A stretch of DNA of 45,842 nucleotides from Candidatus Olsenella stercoravium (GCA_019116265.1 DXBZ01000169.1:1-45842); one strand, 5' to 3'; shown: positions 1 to 9,054, counted from the first letter of the stretch. A program made the numbers and translations. Notes: generated by a model not told the origin, from the sequence alone.

Positions 1-2
1 AC

Positions 3-293
3 AGCATCGAGGACGGCGTCAACGCGCGGCTCAGGGCCATGCTCAGGGACCACAGGGGGCTCTCCGTCGAGCGCAGGCTCAAGGCGGTCTTCTGGTGGTG
101 CTACGCGCACAGCCCGGACCCGCTGCCGGCCGCCGAGATCCTGCGCGTCATGCCCACGGACCGGTCGATCGCCGCGATCTACGACCGGCTGGGCGAGCGG
201 CAGAGGCTAGAGGGGGCCATCCCGCGGTGGGGCGACGCCGCCGTGTGGCCGGAGCTCCACCACTCGGAGCCCTACCGGATGGACTGGGACTAG
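3..293 (+). mobile_element. C-terminal part of an IS256/IS1249-like transposase
   Basis: The reading frame is open from the window edge and ends at a TAG, giving the last 96 residues of a protein that begins outside the window. The visible part (GVNARLRAMLRDHRGLS, then KAVFWWCYAHS and RVMPTDRSI) resembles from memory the C-terminus of IS256-superfamily, IS1249-type transposases of Actinobacteria. The catalytic residues, if present, lie outside. The T-rich stretch at about 303-320 just after the stop may be the right end of the element; without the left end I cannot confirm a terminal inverted repeat or target duplication. Alternative: a domesticated transposase-like protein. Confidence 0.55.
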
Positions 294-328
294 CCGGACA
301 CACTTTTTGTCCTATAAGCCTTCTTCTC

Positions 329-441
329 GTTGAGTATACGAGTTAGCCCACAAGAGCCATCGGGGCAAGGCCTCTTGGCAGCGTTTCCCCAGTTGGCGAT
401 GAGACGCCAGGGTCGTGCGCAAGAAAACTCGTACACTCAAC
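329..441. repeat. Intergenic inverted-repeat element 1 (113 bp)
   Basis: The arms at 329-344 and 426-441 are complementary at 15 of 16 positions (right arm AACTCGTACACTCAAC). The interior carries GTTTCCCCAGTTGGCGA at 383-399. The same arms and a nearly identical core recur at 45422-45526. It lies between the IS transposase end and the 3' end of cutC. No coding potential is evident. Confidence 0.7.
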
Positions 442-514
442 GTCGGGCGGCCCGGCGCGCCCCCTTCACGTCGGGCGACCCGGTGCGCCCCCTTCGCCAA
501 GGGCGAGAAGAACC

Positions 515-1210
515 TCAGCTCAGCCGCACGATCTTGGTGCCGTGGACCTCGCTCACGCCGAGGGCTGCGGCGACGGACTCCGCGTTCTCAAAGGTGATGC
601 CGCCGCCGGGCAGGATGATCAGGCGGCCGGCGGCGTGCTCGATCAGGCGCCGCAGGCGGGCGAGGTTGTCTGCGATCGGCGTCCCGGCGGCGCCTCCGTG
701 CGTGAGGATGCGCTCCACGCCTAGGTCAGCGAGGTAGTCGATGGCCTCACGCTGGCGCTCCTCGGAAAGCTCGTCAAAGGCCATGTGGAAGGTCACCGCC
801 ACGGGAGACACCTCGGCGCCCTCCCCGTCGGTCACGGGACCGTGCGCCGCCGCGACGAGGCGCGCCGTCATCTCGCGGTCAACGACCGGCTCCCCCGTCT
901 CGGCGTCTGCGGTCAGGCAGCCAAACACGACGCCGTCCACGCCCAAGCTGCGCGCCATCGCCACGTCGTCGAGCATCATCTGCTCCTCGTCAGCGGTGTA
1001 GACAAAGTCGCCGCCGCGCGGGCGCGCCATCGCCATGACGGCGGCACCCGTCCGCCGCGCAATCGCGACAGCAGCGCGGATCACACCGTAGCTGGGACTC
1101 GTGCCGCCCACGGCAAGGTTGTCACAGAGCTCGATCCTGCCGGCGCCCGCGGCGATCGCCGCCGGCACCCGCTCAACGTTCTCCGCGCAGAACTCCTTCA
1201 GCAGCGCCAT
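515..1210 (-). CDS. cutC: CutC-family copper homeostasis protein
   Basis: The 231-residue protein matches the CutC family, a TIM-barrel protein linked by genetics to copper tolerance but of uncertain biochemical role. The N-terminus (KEFCAENVERV... then GAGRIELCDNLAVGG) carries the family signature, and the C-terminal ILPGGGIT segment fits the last barrel strands. The start chosen is the ATG at 1210, preceded by GGGAGGAG; the frame is open further upstream but without CutC-like sequence. Length is normal for short actinobacterial CutC (about 230-250). It stands alone on the minus strand downstream of two HAD genes, with a 58 bp gap that suggests possible co-transcription. Cytoplasmic. Confidence 0.85.
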   Translation of the reverse strand: MALLKEFCAENVERVPAAIAAGAGRIELCDNLAVGGTSPSYGVIRAAVAIARRTGAAVMAMARPRGGDFVYTADEEQMMLDDVAMARSLGVDGVVFGCLTADAETGEPVVDREMTARLVAAAHGPVTDGEGAEVSPVAVTFHMAFDELSEERQREAIDYLADLGVERILTHGGAAGTPIADNLARLRRLIEHAAGRLIILPGGGITFENAESVAAALGVSEVHGTKIVRLS

Positions 1211-1268
1211 GAGGTCTCCTCCCATTGCTTGTGGCCGCCACAACGATGATAGCAGGCCCGCAGCGGCG

Positions 1269-2063
1269 CTAGATGCTCTCCAGCAGCTCCCGCATCGCGG
1301 ACTGCACCGCGTGATCCGCATTTGATCCGATCACGCGCTGGGCCACCTGCTTCACGGCGTAGCGAGCATTGGCCATCACGCAGGGATGCCCCACAAAGCG
1401 CAGCATCGCATAGTCGTTCATCGAGTCGCCAAAGGCCATGACCTCGCTGGGCTCGATTCCCCAGTAGCGCATGACCTGCTCGAGGCCCGTGGCTTTGCTC
1501 ACGTGGCGCGGCGTCACGTCGATCCAGCGCGAGCCGCTCGGCAGGAAGGTGAACCACTCGGAGAGCTCGCGCTCCAGGACGTAGGCCATGTCCATGATCT
1601 GCTCGGGACGATCGCAGCAGATGGCGGCCTTGATGATGCTCACGTCCGGCGACGGCGGGTCAAAGACGCAGATCGCGTCGGGCAGGTCCTTGTCGAGCTC
1701 ACGGAGATAGCTGCTCTGGTCGTTGAGCAGGTAGGCGTGATGCGCGTCGTAGAGTGCGAGGTGAAGGCAGTCAAAGAGCTGGCACGTCTCAAAGAGCCGC
1801 ATCACCGAGAGCGTGGAGAAGACCTCGCGGTCCAAGAGGCGTCCGTCGGCGTAGACCTGCGTGCCGAGCGAGGCCACATAGTCCATCTCGTCCGCCACGG
1901 GCTCAAAGAACCAGCGCAGCGTGTCGTAGCGCCGACCGGAGCTGGCCACAAAGCGCACGCCCTTCTCGGCCAGGCGGTGAATCAGCTCGAAGGTCTCCTC
2001 GGGAACCCGGGCGTCCTCGTCGAGCAGGGTGCCGTCCATGTCGGATGCGATGAGCTTGATCAC
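1269..2063 (-). CDS. Cof-type HAD-superfamily phosphatase (copy 1)
   Basis: 264 residues. HAD motif I (DMDGT) is at residues 8-12, motif II is the SSGR segment near residue 42, motif III is a Lys before ATGLEQ, and motif IV is GDSMNDYAML near residue 217. This is the C2B-cap Cof/YbjI type that usually hydrolyses sugar phosphates, FMN or PLP; the substrate cannot be read from sequence. The GTG start at 2063 is preceded by GAGGGAGGAG and overlaps the stop of the upstream HAD gene by 4 nt, so the two are translationally coupled paralogues. Confidence 0.85.
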   Translation of the reverse strand: MIKLIASDMDGTLLDEDARVPEETFELIHRLAEKGVRFVASSGRRYDTLRWFFEPVADEMDYVASLGTQVYADGRLLDREVFSTLSVMRLFETCQLFDCLHLALYDAHHAYLLNDQSSYLRELDKDLPDAICVFDPPSPDVSIIKAAICCDRPEQIMDMAYVLERELSEWFTFLPSGSRWIDVTPRHVSKATGLEQVMRYWGIEPSEVMAFGDSMNDYAMLRFVGHPCVMANARYAVKQVAQRVIGSNADHAVQSAMRELLESI

Positions 2064-2914
2064 AGGGTCTCCTCCCTCAGAAACGCGGGCTGCTCGCCCG
2101 CTCTTGTCGCCCGCGCAATCTCAAAAAGCGCGTCCGCCACGCCCTCGTCGGCACTCGCGCCCACGCGGTGACGTGCGGTGCGCAGCACCTCGTCCGTGGC
2201 GTTGGCCACGGCAACGGAGTGCGGGACCTTGCGCATGATCGTGAGGTCGTTCTCCGCGTCGCCAAAGACGGCGACCTCGTCGAGGCCAACACCCAGCGCC
2301 TCCAGCAGGACCTCCAGGCCATCTGCCTTGGAGACGCCCGCCGGCAGCACGTCAAACCACTCTGGGAAGGGCGAGACGACCCTCACCTCGGGCGCCGCCT
2401 CGGCAACGAGCGCACGACAGCGCTCCATGCGTTCCGGGGGTCCGGGGCAGGCTATGGTCGCCGCGATGACGTCCTCGTCGGGCACCACGTCGGCGACCCT
2501 GCCGGCAAAGGAGCAGCGCCGCGCAAAGACCTCGAGCTCCTCACGCGTTGCGCCCACGCCGTAGGCGGGGTTAGTGAGGTCGGTGGCCTCCGGATAGCAC
2601 ACCAAGAACATGCCCTTCTCGCCACGAAGCGCCTCGTCGATGCGCACCAGCGACTCATGGTCGAGAAGAACGGTGCGCACGTAGCGCCCGTCTGCGCGCA
2701 CGCGCTTGCCGTTGGAGAAGATGCCCGTCATGAAGCCGCTCTCGTCCCCCTGGAAGAAACGCATGAGCTCCACGTAGTCACGGCCCGTGGCAGGCCCAAA
2801 GAGGACGCCGGCGTCGAGCACCTCGTGAATTGCCTCGCGGGTACGCGCCGAGACGCGCCCCTGCCCAAACGGGACGAGCGTGTTATCCATGTCCGAGAGG
2901 ACAAGCCTGATCAC
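2060..2914 (-). CDS. Cof-type HAD-superfamily phosphatase (copy 2)
   Basis: 284 residues with GTG start at 2914. Motif I is SDMDNTL (Asn replaces the usual Gly, still acceptable in HAD enzymes), motif II is ATGRDY, motif III is the Lys of SKADGLE and motif IV is GDAENDLTIM. It is a paralogue of its 3' neighbour and overlaps it by the four bases GTGA. A membrane protein gene ends 9 nt upstream. Probably a cytoplasmic sugar-phosphate or nucleotide phosphatase; exact substrate unknown. Confidence 0.83.
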   Translation of the reverse strand: MIRLVLSDMDNTLVPFGQGRVSARTREAIHEVLDAGVLFGPATGRDYVELMRFFQGDESGFMTGIFSNGKRVRADGRYVRTVLLDHESLVRIDEALRGEKGMFLVCYPEATDLTNPAYGVGATREELEVFARRCSFAGRVADVVPDEDVIAATIACPGPPERMERCRALVAEAAPEVRVVSPFPEWFDVLPAGVSKADGLEVLLEALGVGLDEVAVFGDAENDLTIMRKVPHSVAVANATDEVLRTARHRVGASADEGVADALFEIARATRAGEQPAFLREETL

Positions 2915-2923
2915 GGAAACCTC

Positions 2924-3460
2924 CTAGTTCTTCCGCGGCAACAGGTCAAAGCGGTCGATGCTCATGATGATCTGCTCCACGTCCACGATGCCCAGAAGGG
3001 TCACCGCGCGGCGGCCGCCCACCCACACGACGAGGTTCCTAAAGCCCCTGCCCACGCGCAGGCCCGACCACTCGAGCCGGTCGATCTGGTCGTAGCGCAC
3101 CCAGACCTTGGGGCCGAGCGGCGGCGTGACCGCCATGCTGTCGCTGAAGGTCGAGACGCGGTAGCGGCAGATGAGGCTCCACATGACAAAGCAGGTGACG
3201 AGAAACGCATCAAAGAAGGCGAGCGCCATGACCTCGTCGGCAAGAAACACGTCCTGGTCGCAGAGCCAGGCTACGAGCAGCCCCAAGGCCGCCATGAATG
3301 ACATGGCGAGCACGAGCGACCGGGTGAACTCCGCCGAGACGACGTAGGTGTCGTGGTGGCTGTGGTGGCGCTCGGCGATGCGGACGTTGCCCACGTGCTC
3401 GACCACGAGGGCAACGAGAGGCACGACCAGGGCAACGGCGACGAGCAGCGTCCTGCCCAA
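2924..3460 (-). CDS. Small membrane protein with a PH-like C-terminal region
   Basis: 178 residues from a TTG start at 3460, chosen because AGGAGG sits about 6 nt upstream and because upstream codons overlap pepT with low-complexity sequence. There is an N-terminal membrane segment (LLVAVALVVPLVALVV), then two more near residues 45-65 and 75-95, followed by a soluble domain (VWVRYDQIDRLEWSG, LVVWVGGRRAVTL). The layout resembles bacterial PH-domain/YcxB-like membrane proteins. The gene begins one base after the pepT stop and is probably co-transcribed with it. Function not recognised. Confidence 0.6.
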   Translation of the reverse strand: MGRTLLVAVALVVPLVALVVEHVGNVRIAERHHSHHDTYVVSAEFTRSLVLAMSFMAALGLLVAWLCDQDVFLADEVMALAFFDAFLVTCFVMWSLICRYRVSTFSDSMAVTPPLGPKVWVRYDQIDRLEWSGLRVGRGFRNLVVWVGGRRAVTLLGIVDVEQIIMSIDRFDLLPRKN

Positions 3461-3461
3461 G

Positions 3462-4715
3462 CTAGGCCTCCTCGCTCGGGGCGACAACGAACTTGGCGAC
3501 GAGGCGCTCGAGCAGGTCGACCGTGAGCTCGAGGCTGCGCACCGGCACGAACTCACGCACGGAGTGGGCGTTGTAGCCGCCGGTGGCGATGTTGGGGCAG
3601 GGCAGCCCGCGGAAGGTGAGCTGGGCACCGTCGGTGCCGCCGCGCGCGGGCACGAGCACGGGCTCGACGCCGACCTCGCGATTGGCCTCGAGGGCGTAGT
3701 CGATGAGGCACCTCTCTGCCTCGCCGAACTTCTCGGCCATGTTGCGGTACTGCTCGCGGAAGCTCACCGTGACCGTGCCCTCACCGTAGCGGTCGTTGAG
3801 AAACGCAGCGATCCTGCGGAAGGTCTCCTTGCGGGCATCAAAGTCCGCCGCCTCGAAGTCGCGCAGGATGTAGGAGAGCGTGACGTCCGCAGCCGTGCCC
3901 TCGATGTCGGTGGGGTGATAGAAGCCCTCGCGACCCTCCGTGTGCTCGGGGCGCTCAAAGGCGGGGACCAGCTGCTGGAACTCGGAGGCGACCGTGATCG
4001 CGTTGACCATCACGTCTTTGGCGCTGCCCGGATGCACCATCACGCCACGCACGACGACCGTGGCCTCGCAGGCTGAGAAGCACTCGTAGTTGAACTCGCC
4101 GAGGGTCTCGCCGTCCACGGTGTAGCCCCAGCGCGCCCCGAGCGTGTCGAGGTCGAGCAGCTCCGCGCCGTGGCCGATCTCCTCGTCGGGGACAAAGGCG
4201 ACCTTGATCGTGGGATGCGGCAGCTCAGGGTTGGCCACGAGGCGGGCGAGAAGCGCACAGATCTCGGCGACGCCAGCCTTGTCGTCGGCCGAGAGGAGCG
4301 TGGTGCCGTCGGAGCAGACTATGTCCTGGCCGACAAACTGTGCGAGGTCGGGGACCTGGTCGGGCGTAGTCTGGACCGGCTCGCCGTTCACGATTCCCGC
4401 CACGAGCGGGCCGCCCTCGTAGTGGACCACGTGCGGGCGCACGCCGGCGGCGGGAGCATCGGGCGAGGAGTCGATATGAGCGCAGAGCAGGAGCGCCGGG
4501 CACTTCTCGGCACCGGCGGAGGCGGGAAGCGTGCCCGTGACGTAGGCATGCTCGTCCACGACAACGTCCGCGCAGCCAATCTCGCACAGCTCGTCGCCCA
4601 GAAAGCGCGCCATCTCGTGCTGGCGCGTCGTGGACGGGGTCACGTCCATGTTGTCGGGGTCGGACTGCGAGTCAACCTGCACGTAGCGCATGAAGCGCTC
4701 AAGGACGTCGGACAT
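3462..4715 (-). CDS. pepT: Peptidase T (tripeptide aminopeptidase)
   Basis: 417 residues, the usual length for PepT, a cytoplasmic M20B zinc aminopeptidase that removes N-terminal residues from tripeptides. Metal-ligand motifs are visible: AHIDSSPDAP (His and catalytic Asp), DDKAGVAEI (bridging Asp), VPDEEIGHG (catalytic Glu pair) and a C-terminal GGYNAHS (His). The ATG at 4715 is preceded by GGGAGAA. It heads a minus-strand run of genes (membrane protein, two HADs, cutC). It diverges from argR; the shared 150 bp gap should hold promoters for both directions. Confidence 0.93.
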   Translation of the reverse strand: MSDVLERFMRYVQVDSQSDPDNMDVTPSTTRQHEMARFLGDELCEIGCADVVVDEHAYVTGTLPASAGAEKCPALLLCAHIDSSPDAPAAGVRPHVVHYEGGPLVAGIVNGEPVQTTPDQVPDLAQFVGQDIVCSDGTTLLSADDKAGVAEICALLARLVANPELPHPTIKVAFVPDEEIGHGAELLDLDTLGARWGYTVDGETLGEFNYECFSACEATVVVRGVMVHPGSAKDVMVNAITVASEFQQLVPAFERPEHTEGREGFYHPTDIEGTAADVTLSYILRDFEAADFDARKETFRRIAAFLNDRYGEGTVTVSFREQYRNMAEKFGEAERCLIDYALEANREVGVEPVLVPARGGTDGAQLTFRGLPCPNIATGGYNAHSVREFVPVRSLELTVDLLERLVAKFVVAPSEEA

Positions 4716-4865
4716 GGGTTCTCCCAGGGGGTCGCGGCTTTTCACGCCTGCTAGTCTAGCGCAGGGGCGCCCGCGCCGCGTCAGCGCGCCGTAACTTCAC
4801 GCCGACCCCGCCCCGGGCGGCGGCCGTTTTGCGTATGCTTCTGTGCAGGGCGACGGGAGGCGAGC

Positions 4866-5303
4866 ATGAGGCGCAGCAACGAACGGCAGGAGGCGATTCG
4901 CTCGATCGTGCGCGGGCAGTCGGTCCGCACGCAGGGGGAGCTCGTGGAGGCGCTCGCCGAGCGGGGGTTCGCCTGCACGCAGTCGACCGTCTCGCGCGAC
5001 GTCTCCGAGATGCACCTCCGGAAGCTCGCGGGCGGGCTCTACGTCCTCGAGGAGGACCTCAACCTGCAGCTCGTGCTCTCGGAGTTCGTGGTGGAGGCGA
5101 GAAGCGCCCCGGGGCAGAGCCTCGTGGTGGTGCTCACCCAGCCCGACACCGCCCCGAGCGTGGCGCGCGCCGTCGACGAGGCGCGCCTCGCGCACGTGCT
5201 CGGCACGGTCGCCGGCAGCGACACCGTGTTCGTGGCGACCGACTCCCCCGCCGGCGCGGACGAGGTCAGGGGCCTCGTCACCTCCCTCGCGGCGAGCGGC
5301 TAG
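4866..5303 (+). CDS. argR: ArgR-family arginine repressor
   Basis: 145 residues. The N-terminal winged helix contains ACTQSTVSRDVSEMHLRKL, the recognition-helix signature. The C-terminal hexamerisation/arginine-binding domain contains GTVAGSDTVFVA, where the GTxAGxDT segment binds arginine. ArgR normally represses arginine biosynthesis or activates the arginine deiminase pathway; no arginine genes lie in this window, so its targets are elsewhere. The start is preceded by GGGAGGCGAGC. The upstream TTTTGCGTATGCT (about 4828-4840) contains a possible -10 and could be half of an ARG box for autoregulation. The 3' end overlaps the convergent HAD gene by 4 nt. Confidence 0.92.
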   Translation: MRRSNERQEAIRSIVRGQSVRTQGELVEALAERGFACTQSTVSRDVSEMHLRKLAGGLYVLEEDLNLQLVLSEFVVEARSAPGQSLVVVLTQPDTAPSVARAVDEARLAHVLGTVAGSDTVFVATDSPAGADEVRGLVTSLAASG

Positions 5304-6151
5304 CGCGGCCCCGAGGCTGCCTGACCGGCGATCGCGGCGAAGACCGGCGCGAGGTAGCGCCCCACGCCCGACTCGTCGCAGGAGGAGGTCAGGTGGTCGG
5401 AGACGACCTTGACCTCGGGGGTCGCGTTGCCCATGGCCACGCCGTCCCCCGCGGCCTCGAGCATCGTGCGGTCGTTGTCGCCGTCACCGAAGGCGATGCA
5501 CTCCCCCGCCGAGACTCCCAGGTGGTCGCAGAGCCAGCGCAGCCCCGCGCCCTTGTGCGCGGAGCGGTCGGTGATCTCGATGTTGCAGGGCAGCGACGAG
5601 GTGCGCCTGAGGGCGGGCTCGGAGTCGACGAGCTCGCAGACCGCGTCGCGGTCCTCGTCGCGCCAGTAGAAGACGTTCAGCCGGCACACGTCCCCGATGC
5701 GCGCGAGCTGGTCCTCGAGGCTCCCGTCGTACACGGTCCGCACCCCGCGGACGAACTCCTTGGTGGCGTCGCTGAGCTCGAGGCGGTCGATCAGCGGGTA
5801 GCGCTCGCGCTGCGTGTAGACGGTCCCGTCGGCGAAGAGGTCGAAGGTGATCGGGCGGTCGCGCAGCCTCCGGTAGAGGTCGAGCACCAGGTCCTTCTCG
5901 ATGGTCACCTCGCGCAGGGTCCTCCCGGTGGCGACGTCGGCCACGACGGCGCCGTTTGCGCAGACGGCGTAGCGCACGCTGGGATGGCGGAGCAGCTCGG
6001 CCGGCAGGCCCGCGAGGTTGCGCCCGGTGCAGGGGACGAACATGACCCCCAGGGAGGCCGCCGCGTCGAGCGCGGACGCGTTCTCGGGCGAGATGGCCTT
6101 CTCGGAGTCGAGGAAGGTCCCGTCCATGTCGACGAACACGAGCTTAACCAC
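5300..6151 (-). CDS. Cof-type HAD-superfamily phosphatase (copy 3)
   Basis: 283 residues, GTG start at 6151. Motif I is DMDGTFLD, motif II is CTGRNL, motif III is the Lys of HKGAGLRW and motif IV is GDGDNDRTML. It is the closest relative in the window to the broken HAD gene at 13044-13862; the two align end to end with few gaps. It begins 30 nt after the stop of the 2-hydroxyacid dehydrogenase, so it may be the last gene of the sugar-acid operon and could dephosphorylate an intermediate. That role is inference. Confidence 0.85.
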   Translation of the reverse strand: MVKLVFVDMDGTFLDSEKAISPENASALDAAASLGVMFVPCTGRNLAGLPAELLRHPSVRYAVCANGAVVADVATGRTLREVTIEKDLVLDLYRRLRDRPITFDLFADGTVYTQRERYPLIDRLELSDATKEFVRGVRTVYDGSLEDQLARIGDVCRLNVFYWRDEDRDAVCELVDSEPALRRTSSLPCNIEITDRSAHKGAGLRWLCDHLGVSAGECIAFGDGDNDRTMLEAAGDGVAMGNATPEVKVVSDHLTSSCDESGVGRYLAPVFAAIAGQAASGPR

Positions 6152-6181
6152 TGCGTCTCCTTAGGTCGCTCGCCCCCTGGG

Positions 6182-7162
6182 TCACGAGAAGCGCACCCGG
6201 TCCGCAAACGTCACGCGGTTGGGCGGCTCCTTGCCGTCCTTGAAGGCGATGATGTTGTCGGCCACCACGTCGCCCATGCGCCGGTTGGCCTCGAGCGTCG
6301 CCGAGCCGATGTGCGGGGTCGTGAGGACGTTGGGCAGCTCGTAGAACTTGGGCAGCGTCGGCGGTTCGCGCTCGTAGACGTCGACGGCGTAGCCCCCCAG
6401 ACTGCCCGAGAGCAGCGCGCGCTCGAGCGCGGACTCACGCACGATTCCGGCGCGCGCCGTGTTGATGAGCAGCGCGCCCTCCTTCATGCGGCGAAACTCG
6501 CGGGCACCCAACAGGTTGCGCGTCGCCGAGGTGAGCGGCGCGTGGATGGTCACGACGTCGGACTTCTCGAGCAGCTCGTCGAGGCCCGTGTAGAGCAACC
6601 CGTAGTGGGACGCCTCGGGGCGCTGGACGATGTCGTAGCCCAGGATGTCCATCCCAAAGCCCATCGCGCGCGCCGCGACCGCCATGCCGATAGCGCCCAC
6701 GCCGATGATCCCGATGGTCTTGCCGTAGAGGCTCCTCCCGGGGATCTTGTTCCACACGCCGGACTTGAGCTGCGTCACGGTCTGGGTGATCATGCGGGCC
6801 AGGTCGAGGATGAGCGCAAAGGTGAGGTCGGCCGTCTCCTCGCGGTTGGCCCCGGGGGTGTTGGTGATCGTGATGCCGCGCCGCACCGCGGCGGCGAAGT
6901 CGATGCCGTCGAAGCCCGCGCCGTGGCGCGCGACGAGCCTCAGCCTGGGAAGCCTGTCCATGGTCGCGGCGTCCAGGTAGTCGTTGCCGAGCACGATGGC
7001 GTCGCTGTCGTGCGCGTGCTCGACGATCTCGTCCCCAGAGAGCGGACGGCCGTACGGGTTGACGCGCACCGTGCACCCCGCCGCCTCGAGTCGCTCGACC
7101 GCGCTTGTGTCAAAGATGCCAAACGTCGCCGCACACGACGCGACAACAAACGAATCCGACAC
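6182..7162 (-). CDS. D-isomer-specific 2-hydroxyacid dehydrogenase
   Basis: 326 residues from a GTG at 7162, chosen because AAAGGGA lies 6 nt upstream; ATGs at 7180 and 7189 in the same frame are alternatives. The NAD-binding motif is IGVGAIG followed by a distal acidic residue (LGYD), favouring NAD. The catalytic Arg (NTARAGIV), Glu (YEREPP) and His (TPHIGSAT) of the family are all present. The family reduces 2-oxoacids or oxidises D-2-hydroxyacids (phosphoglycerate, glycerate, lactate). It follows the dehydratase gene by 176 bp and may process a sugar-acid intermediate; the substrate is not readable. Cytoplasmic. Confidence 0.88.
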   Translation of the reverse strand: MSDSFVVASCAATFGIFDTSAVERLEAAGCTVRVNPYGRPLSGDEIVEHAHDSDAIVLGNDYLDAATMDRLPRLRLVARHGAGFDGIDFAAAVRRGITITNTPGANREETADLTFALILDLARMITQTVTQLKSGVWNKIPGRSLYGKTIGIIGVGAIGMAVAARAMGFGMDILGYDIVQRPEASHYGLLYTGLDELLEKSDVVTIHAPLTSATRNLLGAREFRRMKEGALLINTARAGIVRESALERALLSGSLGGYAVDVYEREPPTLPKFYELPNVLTTPHIGSATLEANRRMGDVVADNIIAFKDGKEPPNRVTFADRVRFS

Positions 7163-7338
7163 GTCGTGTCCCTTTCCCATAATGCACACCGTCCGGAGGG
7201 TATTTTACCCCTTGGCCGCCGCCACGAGCCTCGAAGACGCGGCGGAGTCCCGACAGCGCACACAAAGAGGGGCACGGGGGCCGGGCGACGCCATCTCCCA
7301 GAGCGCCGCCCGACCCCGGCAGGACCGAGCGCGTCGGG

Positions 7339-8982
7339 CTACCCGATGACCGCGCCCGTCTTGGCCGAGCTCACCTGCCTGGCGTAGCGCGCCAGCAGGT
7401 GCCCGCCGTTCTCGTGGACAACGGGCTTCCAGCCCTGCTTGCGGCGGGCGAACTCCTCGTCGGAGACCTCGACCTCGATGAGGTTGCGGGTGAGGTCGAT
7501 GTTGATCTTGTCGCCGTTCTCGACGAGGGCGATGGGTGCCCCGTCGAAGGCCTCGGGGCACAGGTAGCCGACCGAGAGGCCGCCCGAGGCGCCGGAGAAG
7601 CGCCCGTCGGTGATGACGGCGGAGTCGGGGATGCCCTTCATGATCTCGGTGACGCGGTGGAGCTCCTTCATTCCGGGACCGCCCTTGGGGCCCTCGTAGC
7701 GAATGATCACGCCCGTGCCCGGCTTGATGGCGTGGGCGTTGTAGGCCTCGAAGGCCTCCTCCTCGGAGTCAAAGACCATGGCGGTGCCGCTCCAGACGTG
7801 CTGGTCGGCGGGCACGGCGCTGGTCTTGACGAGCGCGCCCTCGGGGGCAAGGTTGCCGTAGAGCACCTGGATGCCGTTGGCCACGGAGGCGGGGTCGTCC
7901 TGGGTGCGGATGACCGAGCGGTCGCAGCGCAGCACCGAGGTCTCGAGGTTCTCCGCGAGCGTCTTGCCCGTGACCGTCATGACCGAGGTGTCCAGGTCGC
8001 CCGCGATGGTCTCGAGGACGGCGGGGATGCCACCGGCCTTGTACAGGTTCACGCATGAGATGTCCCCGTTGGGCACCACGTTGCAGATGACCGGCGTCTT
8101 GGACGTGATCTCGGCGACCTGCGTCCAGGTGCACTCAAGCCCCAGCTCGGCGGCGAGCGCCGGCAGGTGGATGAGGGCGTTGAGCGAGCCGCCGATGGAG
8201 GCGAGCAGCTTGACCGTGTTGTCGATCGCGGCCTGGGTCATGATGTCGGACGGCTTGATGCCGCGGCGGACGAGGTCGACCACGGCGGCGCCGGTCTGGC
8301 GGGCCGAGAAGCGCCGCTGGCTCGTGGACGAGGGCCACAGCGCCCCGTTGGGCAGCATCATGCCGAGGCCCTCGGTGAGGCACCCCATGGTGTTGGCGGT
8401 GCCCAGGAACGGGCAGACGCCGGGACCGGTGTAGTAGCGCAGAGTGCCCTCGATGACGTCGCGCTCGGTGGCCTCGCCGGCCAGGAAGCGCGCGCGCAGG
8501 GCCTTGGACTCGGAGGGCTTGATCTCGTCGTAGCACGGCCCGCAGGTCACCAGCGCAGCCGGCAGGTCGATGCGGGCGGCCGCCATGAGCATGGCGGGGA
8601 TAATCTTGTCGCAGCTGCCGAGGTAGACCACGCCGTCGAAGCAGCCCTCGCCCACGATCATGGCCTCGCAGGAGTCCGCGATGATCTCGCGGTGGGGCAG
8701 GCAGTAGCGCATGCCCGCGTGGCCCTGGGCGATGCCGTCGCACATGCCGATGGTGTTGAACTCGATCGGCTCGCCGCCGGCCTCGAGCACGCCCTTCTTG
8801 ACCTCCTCGGCCAGCTTCCTGAGCGGCTCGTGACCCGGGCAGACCTCGTTCCAGCTGTTGGCGATGGCGATGAGGGGCTTGTCGGGGTTCTCGAGCGAGT
8901 CCACGGCGACGCCGGCTGCGGCCAGGTGGGCTTTTGAGATAGCTCGCTGGAAGGGCTCCAGCTTGTCGATTGCACGTTCCAT
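7339..8982 (-). CDS. IlvD/Edd-family dehydratase, probably sugar-acid specific
   Basis: 547 residues. Three cysteines sit where IlvD/Edd proteins hold their Fe-S cluster: NEVCPGH, GSCDKII and GVCPFLGTANTM; the C-terminal DGRFSGASGG signature is also present. The ATG at 8982 is preceded by AGAGGGGGAAA. Classical IlvD makes 2-ketoacids in valine/isoleucine synthesis, but the CPFLG segment is unlike the usual CxGMYTANTM. No branched-chain genes are near. The gene sits between a PTS and a KDPG-type aldolase, so a phosphorylated or free aldonate is the likelier substrate. A database label of dihydroxy-acid dehydratase would be plausible but is not supported by context. Confidence 0.85.
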   Translation of the reverse strand: MERAIDKLEPFQRAISKAHLAAAGVAVDSLENPDKPLIAIANSWNEVCPGHEPLRKLAEEVKKGVLEAGGEPIEFNTIGMCDGIAQGHAGMRYCLPHREIIADSCEAMIVGEGCFDGVVYLGSCDKIIPAMLMAAARIDLPAALVTCGPCYDEIKPSESKALRARFLAGEATERDVIEGTLRYYTGPGVCPFLGTANTMGCLTEGLGMMLPNGALWPSSTSQRRFSARQTGAAVVDLVRRGIKPSDIMTQAAIDNTVKLLASIGGSLNALIHLPALAAELGLECTWTQVAEITSKTPVICNVVPNGDISCVNLYKAGGIPAVLETIAGDLDTSVMTVTGKTLAENLETSVLRCDRSVIRTQDDPASVANGIQVLYGNLAPEGALVKTSAVPADQHVWSGTAMVFDSEEEAFEAYNAHAIKPGTGVIIRYEGPKGGPGMKELHRVTEIMKGIPDSAVITDGRFSGASGGLSVGYLCPEAFDGAPIALVENGDKINIDLTRNLIEVEVSDEEFARRKQGWKPVVHENGGHLLARYARQVSSAKTGAVIG

Positions 8983-9054
8983 GGTTTCCCCCTCTGGGTA
9001 CGTGGCGGGCACCACCCGACCGGCGGCACCCGCCACCTCAAACGAGATGGGTGA

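Noticed and set aside
4866..5303. ArgR as local regulator of the adjacent pepT operon
   Set aside because: No convincing pair of ARG boxes is visible in the shared gap; only one weak half-site-like stretch was seen.
7339..8982. Biosynthetic dihydroxy-acid dehydratase (ilvD) for valine and isoleucine
   Set aside because: No ilvBCN or leu genes are near, and the gene sits between PTS components and sugar-acid enzymes; the cluster motif is also atypical.
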